A DNA stretch of 64,000 bases from Muricauda sp. SCSIO 64092. Lineage in GTDB: Bacteria; Bacteroidota; Bacteroidia; Flavobacteriales; Flavobacteriaceae. The notes under the pieces are model-generated. The model made no database searches. It was given only the letters and a program-made list of their open reading frames with translations, and was not told the origin of the DNA. Positions 36,114-44,203 of this stretch are shown here, piece by piece. The stretch is taken from assembly GCF_023016285.1 (NCBI RefSeq), contig NZ_CP095413.1, positions 744,001-808,000 of the forward strand, given 5' to 3'. A program made the position numbers and the translations under genes. Each line of letters starts with the position of its first letter. Within the stretch, counting starts at the first letter, position 1.

Positions 36114-36986
36114 CTAGTTTTTAAAAAACCTTCGTAAAAACACTTCTTCCGAGGTTCCATCGGGTTTGGTCAAAATCCCTTTCGCATCACAACTGCCATC
36201 CCCAAAATCCAGACTTGCCGTAGCGCCGTTTCTGGAAATATCCAAAACACCCTGTACAATAAACCTACAGCTCATTTCCCGTCTTAATGGCGTGGTAATT
36301 TCTTTGGAAAAAACATTTCCTGCCCTGTTGGTAAATGTACCATTGCCCGTAATCAGGAAAACGTTGTCCCCCCAAAAACCTGTTCCGAAACCTTCTATCC
36401 ATTCCCTGGTCCTGGTTCCTGAAAAAGAAGCGGTTTCGCCATCCGGCCATGTTGCGTTGTAGTTTCGTGTAATGGTCGACTGTGGATTGCCATTTTCATT
36501 GGACCGTACCCTGAGAATACTGGCGCCCCCTTCTACGGATACCCCATTGAAGACAAAATTTTCCAACATTAGGGTGATGGTTTTGGAAGCGGCTTCCATA
36601 TCATTGACATAACTTAACTTGACAATTCCGGCCAGTACGTTCCCATTTCTTAGTTCGCATCCCTCCCCAAAGTCGATCGTCTTTTCCTTGGTAGTGTCCG
36701 TTTCAGTTGTAGTGACGGTCACACAATCAGGTAAATAATCCGATAGGTACATGCCTTTTGAGGTTACCGACATTTCATCGGAAACATACGCATCTTCCGC
36801 AATTTCGGCAATATCATCCGCCATTTGTTCAGCTTCATCACTGTATTGTAATTCCGCAACGGTAATGACCTCGGCATCGGTAAAAATCCCTTCTGTTGCA
36901 GTTTCTTCTTCACTACAAGCAGTAAACGTCAAAACGGACAGTAGTAAAAGTCCGACTAGGTTCATTGGTTTAAGGCTCTTTTTCAT
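36114..36986 (-). CDS. Hypothetical lipoprotein
   Basis: With the ATG at 36986 the protein has 290 residues and starts 'MKKSLKPMNLVGLLLLSV' then 'LTFTAC', a lipobox. The mature part begins with an acidic low-complexity linker ('SEEETATEGIFTDAEV'). It then has repeated beta strands such as 'VTVTTTETDTTKEKTIDFGEGC', 'ASFSGTRTREWIEG' and 'RFIVQGVLDISRNGATASLDFGDGSCDAKG', suggesting a beta-sandwich or barrel exposed at the surface. No family recognised. It is convergent with accD across the terminator. Confidence 0.75.
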   Translation of the reverse strand: MKKSLKPMNLVGLLLLSVLTFTACSEEETATEGIFTDAEVITVAELQYSDEAEQMADDIAEIAEDAYVSDEMSVTSKGMYLSDYLPDCVTVTTTETDTTKEKTIDFGEGCELRNGNVLAGIVKLSYVNDMEAASKTITLMLENFVFNGVSVEGGASILRVRSNENGNPQSTITRNYNATWPDGETASFSGTRTREWIEGFGTGFWGDNVFLITGNGTFTNRAGNVFSKEITTPLRREMSCRFIVQGVLDISRNGATASLDFGDGSCDAKGILTKPDGTSEEVFLRRFFKN

Positions 36987-37075
36987 AACAATCAAATTTT
37001 AAAGTTTGTCCTTATGACTTGACCAGGGAAAAAAGGTTTAATCCCAAATAAAATTTTTTAGAACAAAAAAAGAAG

Positions 37076-37083
37076 TATCTTTG
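37076..37083 (+). promoter_or_regulatory. -7 box TATCTTTG of rpsO
   Basis: A perfect TAnnTTTG, leaving a 5' leader of about 70 nt before the rpsO ATG at 37160. A leader of this size could hold an S15 autoregulatory site, as known in several phyla. Confidence 0.55.
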
Positions 37084-37159
37084 CGCCTTGATTGCCGGAG
37101 TCCATGCTAAACAATGGAAAACCAATCAAATACATAAAAATCATTTTAACAATATTGGC

Positions 37160-37429
37160 ATGTATTTAAGTAAAGAAAAAAAAGCAGAGATTTTTAAAAA
37201 ACACGGTGGTTCCGAGGGAAACACTGGCTCAACCGAAGGACAAATTGCATTGTTCACGTATCGTATCAACCACCTTACAAAGCATTTGAAAGAAAACCAT
37301 AAGGATTTCAACACAGAACGTTCCTTGGTGAAATTGGTAGGTAAAAGACGTAGTTTGTTGGATTACCTCAAGAAAAAAGACATTGAAAAATACCGTGCGC
37401 TTATAAAAGAGTTAGGTATTAGAAAATAA
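37160..37429 (+). CDS. rpsO: 30S ribosomal protein S15
   Basis: The 89-residue length is exact for S15. The start 'MYLSKEKKAEIFKKHGGSEGNTGSTEGQIALFT' region and 'RINHLTKHLKENHKDFNTERSL', 'LVGKRRSLLDYLKKKDIEKY' are diagnostic. S15 binds the central domain of 16S rRNA early in 30S assembly. The frame extends upstream to 37088, but those codons belong to the leader. It stands before pnp, as in many bacteria, but is separated from it by a terminator. Confidence 0.98.
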   Translation: MYLSKEKKAEIFKKHGGSEGNTGSTEGQIALFTYRINHLTKHLKENHKDFNTERSLVKLVGKRRSLLDYLKKKDIEKYRALIKELGIRK

Positions 37430-37432
37430 AAT

Positions 37433-37463
37433 AATGGGGCTATCAACGCCCCATTTCTTTTTT
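37433..37463 (+). terminator. Terminator between rpsO and pnp
   Basis: Stem TGGGGC/GCCCCA with a 7-nt loop, then TTTCTTTTTT. It lies 4 nt after the rpsO stop. Confidence 0.85.
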
Positions 37464-37578
37464 GTCGAAGTAGTTACGTTCGATGAAACCACATAAGAAA
37501 GACCCTGAACGTGGTTCGGGGCATACAAAAAGCTGTTCGAGCTTTCATTGGTCTATACAACGCAACAACACAACCCGA

Positions 37579-37594
37579 CCGCCCGGATAGGCGG
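37579..37594 (+). repeat. GC-rich inverted repeat in the pnp leader
   Basis: CCGCC, a 6-nt CGGATA loop, then GGCGG. It stands in the 181-nt untranslated region between the rpsO terminator and the pnp start. It may be a control hairpin of pnp or the relic of a dispersed GC-rich repeat common in flavobacterial genomes. Confidence 0.5.
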
Positions 37595-37644
37595 TAGACC
37601 AAATGTTTAACAAGACCTTCAACAAAGAAGGCAACACAATTTTT

Positions 37645-39864
37645 ATGATTCCAAAAACTTTTAAAGAGGTCATTGACCTAGGTGATGGTAGGGAAATCTC
37701 TATCGAAACCGGAAAACTGGCCAAGCAAGCACATGGTTCGGTAGTGGTACAATCCGGTAAGTGCATGCTATTGGCAACAGTAGTATCCAATTACCACGCT
37801 GCCGATGTGGACTTTTTACCCCTTACCGTTGATTATCGTGAAAAATTCGCAGCGGCAGGACGTTATCCAGGTGGATTTTTTAAACGTGAGGCGCGTCCCA
37901 GCGACGGAGAGGTGCTGACCATGCGATTGGTGGACCGTGTATTGCGCCCACTGTTTCCAAAGGATTACCACGCCGAAACACAGGTGATGATCCAGTTAAT
38001 GTCGCACGATGAAGATGTTATGCCGGATGCAATGGCCGGTTTGGCGGCGTCCACGGCAATTCAGTTATCGGATATTCCCTTTGAATGTCCAATTTCGGAA
38101 GTAAGGGTGGGGCGTATCAATGGTGAATTGATCATCAACCCAACCCTAAAACAATTGAAGGAATCCGATATTGATATGGTCATTGGAGCTTCCGAGGATT
38201 CCGTAATGATGGTGGAGGGTGAGCTAAAGGAAATCTCTGAAGAGGAAATGGTCAAGGCCATTGAATTTGCCCATGATGCCATTAAGGCACAATGCGAGGC
38301 CCAACGAAAATTGGCCGAAGCCTTTGGCAAAAAAGAGGTTCGTGAATATGACCCGGAACCCGAAGATGAAGAACTTGAGAAAAAGGTGTATGAAATGGTT
38401 TATGACAAGTCATATGCCATTGCCAAAGCAGGAAGTTCCAAACAAGAACGGGGCCAGGCATTCAGTGATTTAAAGGAAGAAGTCTTTGAATCCTACACGG
38501 AAGAAGAGCAAGAAGAATTGGGAGCATTGATCCATAAGTACTTTGCTAAAGCCCATAAAGAGGCTGTTCGTAACCTAACTTTGAATGAAGGGTTGCGATT
38601 GGATGGAAGAAAAACCACTGATATCAGGCCTATTTGGTGCGAGGTGGATTATTTGCCTTCCGTACACGGTTCATCCATCTTTACCAGGGGAGAGACACAA
38701 GCACTGGCAACGGTGACCCTTGGGACATCCAGGGATTCCAATATTATAGATATGCCTTCATACGAAGGTGAAGAATCATTTTACCTCCATTACAATTTCC
38801 CGCCGTTTTCAACAGGTGAAGCAAGGCCCATTCGCGGTACTTCGCGTAGGGAAGTGGGACATGGAAATTTGGCGCAACGCGCTTTAAAGGGTATGATCCC
38901 AGAGGATTGTCCCTATACTGTTCGTGTGGTATCCGAGGTATTGGAATCCAATGGTTCCTCTTCCATGGCCACCGTTTGCTCGGGAACCATGGCCATCATG
39001 GATGCCGGGGTGCAACTAAAAAAGCCGGTATCCGGAATTGCCATGGGATTGATAACGGATACGGAAACCGGTAAATACGCCGTACTCTCCGATATCCTTG
39101 GTGATGAAGATCATCTCGGGGACATGGACTTTAAAGTAACCGGTACTGAAGAGGGCATTACGGCCTGCCAAATGGACATTAAGGTTAAGGGACTTTCCTA
39201 TGAAATATTGGTAAAAGCCCTAATGCAGGCAAAAGAGGGAAGGTTGCACATATTAAAGCACCTTACCGATACCATTGAAGCACCGAGACCTGAAGTGAAA
39301 TCCTATGCTCCTAAAATCGTAACCAAGATCATTCCAGGAGAATATATAGGTGCTGTTATTGGTTCTGGAGGAAAAGTTATCCAAGAACTTCAAAAAGAGA
39401 CCAATACCACTATTGTTATCAATGAGGATCCAGAAACGGAAGAGGGAATCGTGGAAATCTTAGGTACGGACCAAGCCGGTATCGATGCTGTGATTGCCAA
39501 GATTGAAGCCGTTATGTTCAAACCGGAAGTGGGTAGTGCATATGAGGTACAGGTCATCAAATTACTTGATTTTGGAGCGGTCGTGGAATATGTTGAAGCT
39601 CCTGGTAATGAGGTATTGCTCCATGTTTCTGAATTGGCATGGGAACGAACCGATAAGGTAACCGATGTGGTCAACCTTGGTGATGTCATCGATGTGAAAT
39701 ATTTTGGACTTGACCCAAGGACCAAAAAGGAAAAAGTGTCCCGAAAAGCGCTTTTGCCAAAGCCCGAGGGCTTTGTTGAGCGCCCTTCCAGAAATGATAG
39801 GGGAGATCGAAGAGGGGGCGACCGCCGTGGAGGAAACCGTGATAGAAAACCAAGAAGGGACTAA
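37645..39864 (+). CDS. pnp: Polyribonucleotide nucleotidyltransferase (PNPase)
   Basis: PNPase degrades RNA phosphorolytically from the 3' end. The ATG at 37645 gives 739 residues with the usual start '[18 protein letters not shown]'; an ATG 42 nt upstream is possible but adds an atypical extension. Domains in order: RNase PH 1 ('[33 protein letters not shown]'), helical linker, RNase PH 2 with active site '[23 protein letters not shown]', KH domain ('[22 protein letters not shown]') and S1 domain ('[25 protein letters not shown]'). The tail is Arg/Asp/Gly-rich, typical in this phylum. Confidence 0.98.
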   Translation: MIPKTFKEVIDLGDGREISIETGKLAKQAHGSVVVQSGKCMLLATVVSNYHAADVDFLPLTVDYREKFAAAGRYPGGFFKREARPSDGEVLTMRLVDRVLRPLFPKDYHAETQVMIQLMSHDEDVMPDAMAGLAASTAIQLSDIPFECPISEVRVGRINGELIINPTLKQLKESDIDMVIGASEDSVMMVEGELKEISEEEMVKAIEFAHDAIKAQCEAQRKLAEAFGKKEVREYDPEPEDEELEKKVYEMVYDKSYAIAKAGSSKQERGQAFSDLKEEVFESYTEEEQEELGALIHKYFAKAHKEAVRNLTLNEGLRLDGRKTTDIRPIWCEVDYLPSVHGSSIFTRGETQALATVTLGTSRDSNIIDMPSYEGEESFYLHYNFPPFSTGEARPIRGTSRREVGHGNLAQRALKGMIPEDCPYTVRVVSEVLESNGSSSMATVCSGTMAIMDAGVQLKKPVSGIAMGLITDTETGKYAVLSDILGDEDHLGDMDFKVTGTEEGITACQMDIKVKGLSYEILVKALMQAKEGRLHILKHLTDTIEAPRPEVKSYAPKIVTKIIPGEYIGAVIGSGGKVIQELQKETNTTIVINEDPETEEGIVEILGTDQAGIDAVIAKIEAVMFKPEVGSAYEVQVIKLLDFGAVVEYVEAPGNEVLLHVSELAWERTDKVTDVVNLGDVIDVKYFGLDPRTKKEKVSRKALLPKPEGFVERPSRNDRGDRRGGDRRGGNRDRKPRRD

Positions 39865-39884
39865 ACCCCTTTTTGTCCGTAATT

Positions 39885-39916
39885 TTAAACCTCGGCCCAT
39901 GGCCGAGGTTTTCTTT
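39885..39916 (+). terminator. Terminator of pnp
   Basis: Stem AACCTCGGCC/GGCCGAGGTT (10 bp, CAT loop) followed by TTCTTT. Confidence 0.9.
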
Positions 39917-40021
39917 ACAAATTATTTTTCAAATAAATTTTATCAAATTGTAACTTTTTCAACTTTCTTACGTATAAGTAAAAGGAGAGTGTTCCAAAAA
40001 ATAATAGAAAGGGAAAATTAA

Positions 40022-40885
40022 ATGAGACAGTTAAAGATTACAAAGCAGGTTACCAATAGGGAAACCGCATCTTTGGACAAATACTTACAGGAAATTGGTA
40101 AGGTCGATTTGATCACTGCAGATGAAGAGGTGGAATTGGCACAGCGTATCAAGGCCGGAGATCAGATTGCACTGGAGAAATTGACCAAGGCCAACCTTAG
40201 GTTTGTGGTATCCGTGGCAAAACAGTACCAAAACCAAGGGCTTACCTTACCTGATCTTATTAATGAAGGGAATTTAGGATTGATCAAGGCCGCCCAACGA
40301 TTTGATGAAACAAGGGGATTTAAGTTTATTTCCTATGCTGTATGGTGGATTCGTCAATCCATATTGCAAGCATTGGCCGAGCAGTCCAGAATCGTTCGTT
40401 TACCATTGAACAAGATTGGTTCAATCAATAAAATCAATAAAACCTTTGCCTTTTTGGAGCAAGCGCACGAACGTGTTCCTTCCGCAGAGGAAATTGCCAA
40501 GGAATTGGATATGACCGTAGAGGACGTAAAGCAGTCCTTGAAAAACTCTGGTCGCCATGTATCTATGGACGCACCTCTTATTGATGGCGAGGATTCCAAT
40601 TTGTACGATGTATTAAAAAGTGGGGAATCCCCCAATCCAGATAAGGAATTGTTGCACGAATCATTGCGTACCGAGATTGAACGTGCCCTGGAAACATTGA
40701 CCCCAAGGGAAGCGGATGTAATTCGTCTGTACTTTGGTTTGGCAGGCCAACACTCCATGACCCTGGAGGAAATTGGTGAAACCTTCGATTTGACCAGGGA
40801 GCGTGTACGTCAAATCAAGGAGAAGGCCATTCGGCGATTAAAACATACTTCCAGAAGCAAAATTTTAAAAACATACTTGGGTTAG
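40022..40885 (+). CDS. rpoD: Primary RNA polymerase sigma factor (RpoD/SigA type)
   Basis: The 287-residue sigma-70 has no region 1.1, as usual for Bacteroidota. Region 1.2 ('[28 protein letters not shown]'), region 2 ('[60 protein letters not shown]'), region 3 and region 4 ('[29 protein letters not shown]') are complete. It reads the TTG/TAnnTTTG promoters seen throughout this window. The gene is 157 nt after pnp behind a terminator, and has its own terminator. Confidence 0.97.
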   Translation: MRQLKITKQVTNRETASLDKYLQEIGKVDLITADEEVELAQRIKAGDQIALEKLTKANLRFVVSVAKQYQNQGLTLPDLINEGNLGLIKAAQRFDETRGFKFISYAVWWIRQSILQALAEQSRIVRLPLNKIGSINKINKTFAFLEQAHERVPSAEEIAKELDMTVEDVKQSLKNSGRHVSMDAPLIDGEDSNLYDVLKSGESPNPDKELLHESLRTEIERALETLTPREADVIRLYFGLAGQHSMTLEEIGETFDLTRERVRQIKEKAIRRLKHTSRSKILKTYLG

Positions 40886-40996
40886 ACCCCATAAATTACA
40901 GTTAAACTTACCTTAAATTGTTTTTTTGGCAAGAAAATTGTAATTTAGTACACTACAGCAGTTTATCATGACTGTTCGTTTTTTGATTGATGAATA

Positions 40997-41024
40997 AACT
41001 CCGGCTGATTACCGGAGTTTTTTC
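40997..41024 (+). terminator. Terminator after rpoD
   Basis: Stem AACTCCGG/CCGGAGTT with loop CTGATTA, then six T. Its right half is repeated at 42089-42111. Confidence 0.88.
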
Positions 41025-41026
41025 AT
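41004..41026 (+). repeat. Left copy of a 23-bp direct repeat
   Basis: The sequence GCTGATTACC, G, GAGTTTTTTCAT is the right half of the rpoD terminator. The same 23 bases with one change (G to A at position 11) recur at 42089-42111, bracketing about 1.06 kb of accessory DNA. Confidence 0.8.
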
Positions 41027-41352
41027 GGTGAAAATTCTCAAAAACCCTTTAAATACATGGGCTACTGAAGAGAACGGTGATTTTTCACCACACTCTTTAC
41101 CGCACTCTTTTACAAAGAAAAAATACTCCATAGGACTGTATTGCGGCTTTGACAGTAGGAAATCCAAGTGGTCGGAGCTAAGTCCAATGGAAAATTGTAA
41201 CGACTGTCGTGATTGGTGTAGAAGTCAAGGTAATCCGGGCACTTATCCATGTTTTTAAAGGGCCGCGAAACGTTTCTTGTTTTAAGGTAAAACAAACCCC
41301 AAAAACGAAAATTGGTCCAAATCAGGGTTTCCCTTTTTCCTTAAATGCCTTG

Positions 41353-41379
41353 CGCAAGTGGTATCAATGAACACTTGCG
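41353..41379. repeat. Inverted repeat CGCAAGTG/CACTTGCG
   Basis: Perfect 8-bp arms with an 11-nt loop, 26 nt after the stop of the minus-strand gene 41405-41773. There is no T-run, so it is a poor intrinsic terminator; it may be an RNA end-protecting hairpin or a protein/recombination site. Confidence 0.6.
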
Positions 41380-41404
41380 GGACAGTTTAGTATCATCCCT
41401 ACAA

Positions 41405-41773
41405 CTAACAGATCTCGTACAGCACGAAAAACCATCTGGCCTGTACCGGGACCATGGTTGGTGGGTCGGGATCGATAAGTTGACGTCTGTCCCCCCAGAC
41501 AACGACGCTGAAACCGGTCTCATCAATCGGTCCGAGGGCCGCAATCGAACATTCCCCATGATCGGGACCATCCTCACCATAATTCTCTGGTGTGAGTTGA
41601 ATGATGTAATTGGAGTCTTTGACCAGTCTTTCCGGTAGATGGACCCTATAGCCTACTTGTATGGCGCCCATAATATCCCCAACTGGATCTTCTACTGTTA
41701 CACGGATGCCGGGCGTTGCCGTTAGTATACTCCCGTCCCTGTTGACTTTTCCCATTGCTATTGCTGAGTACAT
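41405..41773 (-). CDS. Hypothetical protein with the same C-terminal domain as the gene at 1-453
   Basis: The 122-residue protein starts 'MYSAIAMGKVNRDGSIL' and ends 'QARWFFVLYEIC', with 'NYIIQLTPENYG' in the middle. There is no signal peptide. The order 'AMGKxN', 'YIIQL', 'F-V-V', 'W-F-F-V-L' matches the last 90 residues of the protein at 1-453, so the two share a domain of unknown function. That domain stands alone here. It is the only convincing gene of the accessory patch between the 23-bp repeats. A near-consensus TACCTTTA -7 box lies about 40 nt upstream on the minus strand. Confidence 0.6.
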   Translation of the reverse strand: MYSAIAMGKVNRDGSILTATPGIRVTVEDPVGDIMGAIQVGYRVHLPERLVKDSNYIIQLTPENYGEDGPDHGECSIAALGPIDETGFSVVVWGDRRQLIDPDPPTMVPVQARWFFVLYEIC

Positions 41774-42088
41774 AGAGATATATCTTACAATGTTAGAATT
41801 ATATTACCTACTAAAGGTAAAAAAGAAAAGCCTGGTCCGTAATACCAACAATACAGGATTCGATGCCGAATATGAAAAATCCATGCAGCCCTGGTAAGAA
41901 GTATTTGAAATGTTTTCCCAAGATTCCAGGTGAAGGTTATTTTCGTTTCAAGGTGGGGGGCCACCGCCGGAAAATGATAATCGAGTACCAGGAAAAAAGG
42001 AGTGGATGAGCTACGCTTTTTAAATAATAAATGTTCAAAAATGTCCCGGGAACCCCAGAAAACACGTTGCAAAAAAGGTGCAAATCGC

Positions 42089-42111
42089 GCTGATTACCAG
42101 AGTTTTTTCAT
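42089..42111 (+). repeat. Right copy of the 23-bp direct repeat
   Basis: GCTGATTACC, A, GAGTTTTTTCAT; 22 of 23 bases identical to 41004-41026. The left half of the terminator stem (ACTCCGG) is missing here, so this copy cannot form the hairpin. Confidence 0.8.
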
Positions 42112-42123
42112 TTATGGAATTGC

Positions 42124-42152
42124 ATAAAAAAAGGGGCTTTACTGCCCCTTTG
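42124..42152 (-). terminator. Terminator of the Lys-rich protein gene
   Basis: On the minus strand AAAGGGGC/GCCCCTTT with a 6-nt loop, followed by eight T. It lies 27 nt after the stop at 42179. Confidence 0.85.
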
Positions 42153-42178
42153 TTCAAAAAACACTAAACATCCATTAA

Positions 42179-42412
42179 TCAAGCTGCCTTTTTCAATGCT
42201 TTTTTTGCAATCAATGCTTTTTTGTTGGCCTTTTTCACGGCCAACTTATAGACCTTGGCTTCTTTACGGGCTTTTTTCAATACTTTTTTCTTGCCTTTCT
42301 TTTGTTTTAACTTTTTAAGTTCCTTCAAAGCCTTTGCAAATGCTTTCTTTTTAACGGAAACATTTTTTTTGGCTTTTTTGAACGCTTTTTTCAATTCGCT
42401 TTTCTTTGACAT
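42179..42412 (-). CDS. Small lysine/alanine-rich histone H1-like protein
   Basis: The 77-residue protein is about 43% Lys with many Ala ('KKSELKKAFKKAKKNV', 'LKKLKQKKGKKKVLKKARKEAK', 'ALIAKKALKKAA') and has almost no acidic or aromatic residues. This composition resembles histone H1 tails and bacterial Hc1-type nucleoid proteins, and suggests non-specific DNA or RNA binding. No folded domain is evident. It has its own promoter and terminator, which supports a real gene rather than a low-complexity artefact. Function inferred from composition only. Confidence 0.75.
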   Translation of the reverse strand: MSKKSELKKAFKKAKKNVSVKKKAFAKALKELKKLKQKKGKKKVLKKARKEAKVYKLAVKKANKKALIAKKALKKAA

Positions 42413-42434
42413 TGGTGAGATTTTAATGTTGATG

Positions 42435-42442
42435 CAAAGTTA
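42435..42442 (-). promoter_or_regulatory. -7 box TAACTTTG of the Lys-rich protein gene
   Basis: Read on the minus strand TAACTTTG fits TAnnTTTG, 22 nt before the ATG at 42412. Confidence 0.6.
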
Positions 42443-42534
42443 ATTAAATATTAATTTAATGTTAAGTGTTTTTATGTTTTTTAACTCGATTCCGTTACGG
42501 GAGCGAATGAATTTACCCATAGCTTCTTTATAAG

Positions 42535-42542
42535 TAACTTTG
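42535..42542 (+). promoter_or_regulatory. -7 box TAACTTTG of the rpe operon
   Basis: A perfect TAnnTTTG, 18 nt before the rpe ATG at 42561. Confidence 0.6.
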
Positions 42543-42560
42543 CGGTTCAATTCTTGACGC

Positions 42561-43220
42561 ATGAACCAAAAACTCATAGCCCCTTCCCTATTGGCAGCGG
42601 ATTTTGCCAATCTTCAATATGATATCGAAATGGTGAACAAAAGTGAAGCCGATTGGTTCCACCTAGATATCATGGATGGTGTATTTGTCCCCAATATCTC
42701 CTTTGGAATGCCGGTGGTGAAAGCCATTGCCAAACATGCCAAAAAAACATTGGACGTCCATTTAATGATTATTGACCCAGATAGGTACATTACAACGTTT
42801 GCGGATTTGGGTGCTAATATCTTAACAGTCCATTACGAAGCTTGTACACATCTTCACAGGACCATACAGGCCATAAAAGCCACTGGGATGAAAGCAGGGG
42901 TGGCGCTCAACCCCCATACTTCGGTCAAGTTATTGGAAGATAGTATCAAAGAAATCGATTTGGTCTGTTTAATGAGCGTAAATCCCGGGTTTGGTGGGCA
43001 ATCGTTCATTGAAAACACGTACCAAAAGACCAGTGACCTTAAAAAACTGATTGAAAGGAAAGATTCCAATGCCCTAATTGAAATTGATGGGGGAGTCAAT
43101 GCGACCAATGCAAAAAAATTGATTGGGACAGGAGCGGATGTATTGGTTGCTGGAAGCTTTGTTTTTAAAAGTGACAATCCCTCCGAAACAATCAAAAACT
43201 TAAAGAAAGTGATTGCCTGA
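42561..43220 (+). CDS. rpe: Ribulose-phosphate 3-epimerase
   Basis: It interconverts ribulose-5-phosphate and xylulose-5-phosphate in the pentose phosphate pathway. The 219-residue TIM barrel shows 'APSLLAADFANL', 'WFHLDIMDGVFVPNISFG' (metal His and Asp), 'LDVHLMIIDPDRYI', 'LMSVNPGFGGQSF' and 'IEIDGGVNATNAKKL'. The stop overlaps the next start by one base (TGATG), so rpe and ypdA are translationally coupled. Confidence 0.97.
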   Translation: MNQKLIAPSLLAADFANLQYDIEMVNKSEADWFHLDIMDGVFVPNISFGMPVVKAIAKHAKKTLDVHLMIIDPDRYITTFADLGANILTVHYEACTHLHRTIQAIKATGMKAGVALNPHTSVKLLEDSIKEIDLVCLMSVNPGFGGQSFIENTYQKTSDLKKLIERKDSNALIEIDGGVNATNAKKLIGTGADVLVAGSFVFKSDNPSETIKNLKKVIA

Positions 43221-44203
43221 TGCAGGAATTTGATGTCATTATAGTTGGTGGTGGCCCCATTGGCATTGCGTGTGGCCTGGAAGCCAAGAAAAAAGGACTC
43301 TCGTATGTGATTATTGAAAAAGGACCCATAGTCAATTCCTTATTCAATTACCCCATTAATATGCAATTCTTCTCCTCTTCCGAGAAGTTGGAAATTGATG
43401 AAATCCCTTTTATCAGTAAAGAAGCCAAACCCAAGCGAAACGAAGCCCTGGAGTATTATCGAAGGATTGTCACCTCCAACAAGCTCCATATCAATTTATT
43501 TGAAAAGGTGGATTCGGTCGAAAAAAGTAATGGCAGTTTTCTTGTCAAGACGTCAAAAAGGGAATACAAAGCTTCCCAGATCATCCTGGCTACGGGTTTT
43601 TACGATATTCCCAATACGCTCAATATTCCCGGTGAGGATTTACCCAAGGTATCACATTATTACAAGGACCCCCATTTTTATGCCAGTCAAAAACTAGCCG
43701 TTATCGGGGCAAGTAATTCGGCAATAGACGCCGCTTTGGAATGCTGGCGAAAGGGTTCCGAAGTAACCTTGATCATTAGGGGACCTGAGGTGGGACAACG
43801 GGTAAAATACTGGGTTCGTCCAGATATTATCAATCGTATCAATGAGGGAAGTATCAAAGCCTATTACAATGCCAATGTTACGGAGATCAAAAACACGGAA
43901 CTGGTTGTAAATACTCCGGAAGGCGAAATAGTGCTCGAAAATGATTTTGTCCTTGCCCTTACGGGCTATAAGCCCAATTTTACTTTTTTGGAAGGATTGG
44001 GCATCGCACTTTCCAATGATGACAAGCGAAAGCCTTATTACAATTCTGAAACCATGGAAACCAATGTAGAAGGATTGTATTTGGCAGGTGTTATCTGTGG
44101 CGGTATGGAAACCCATAAATGGTTTATCGAAAACTCCCGGATACATGCACCAATGATCATCAATTCCATTGTGGAAAAGAAAAAAGAGCGGACCAATGCT
44201 TGA
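43220..44203 (+). CDS. ypdA: YpdA-family NADPH-dependent (bacilli)thiol disulfide reductase
   Basis: The 327-residue flavoprotein has an N-terminal FAD site 'DVIIVGGGPIGIACGLEA', 'INMQFFSSSEKLEI' (YpdA-typical), an NADPH site 'LAVIGASNSAIDAALECWRKG', and a C-terminal 'GLYLAGVICGGMETHKWFIENSRIHA' FAD block. It lacks the CxxC redox motif of thioredoxin reductases, as expected for YpdA. In Bacillales YpdA reduces oxidised bacillithiol. Flavobacteria are reported to make bacillithiol, so the same role is likely here. Confidence 0.93.
   Translation: MQEFDVIIVGGGPIGIACGLEAKKKGLSYVIIEKGPIVNSLFNYPINMQFFSSSEKLEIDEIPFISKEAKPKRNEALEYYRRIVTSNKLHINLFEKVDSVEKSNGSFLVKTSKREYKASQIILATGFYDIPNTLNIPGEDLPKVSHYYKDPHFYASQKLAVIGASNSAIDAALECWRKGSEVTLIIRGPEVGQRVKYWVRPDIINRINEGSIKAYYNANVTEIKNTELVVNTPEGEIVLENDFVLALTGYKPNFTFLEGLGIALSNDDKRKPYYNSETMETNVEGLYLAGVICGGMETHKWFIENSRIHAPMIINSIVEKKKERTNA

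Larger units (their letters stand above)
40886..41404. other. Gene-poor stretch after rpoD
   Basis: The first 110 nt contain a possible weak promoter (TTTTTGG about 40923, TAATTTAG about 40943) and then the rpoD terminator, so a short RNA could be made here. From 41029 on, the DNA is the accessory patch. A 77-codon frame at 41025-41258 contains 'FSPHSLPHSF' and a Cys-rich end 'ENCNDCRDWC', but it begins inside the terminator tail and is not called as a gene. An inverted repeat lies at 41353-41379. Confidence 0.5.
41774..42178. other. Non-coding part of the accessory patch
   Basis: No supported gene in about 400 nt. It holds a small inverted repeat (TTACCT, 4-nt loop, AGGTAA, about 41801-41817), short broken frames, the right copy of the direct repeat at 42089-42111, and the terminator of the downstream minus-strand gene. 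Confidence 0.6.

Noticed and set aside
37441..37600. Possible tRNA-like stretch between rpsO and pnp
   Set aside because: The GTTCGA-like sequence has no matching acceptor, D or anticodon stem that I can pair; only a small hairpin is present.
41025..41258. 77-codon frame just after the rpoD terminator
   Set aside because: It begins in the terminator tail and has no promoter. The integrase-like decapeptide is too short to call a gene; listed only as a finding.
41801..41817. Inverted repeat TTACCT/AGGTAA as a CRISPR or insertion-sequence end
   Set aside because: It is a single short hairpin with no repeat array and no transposase.
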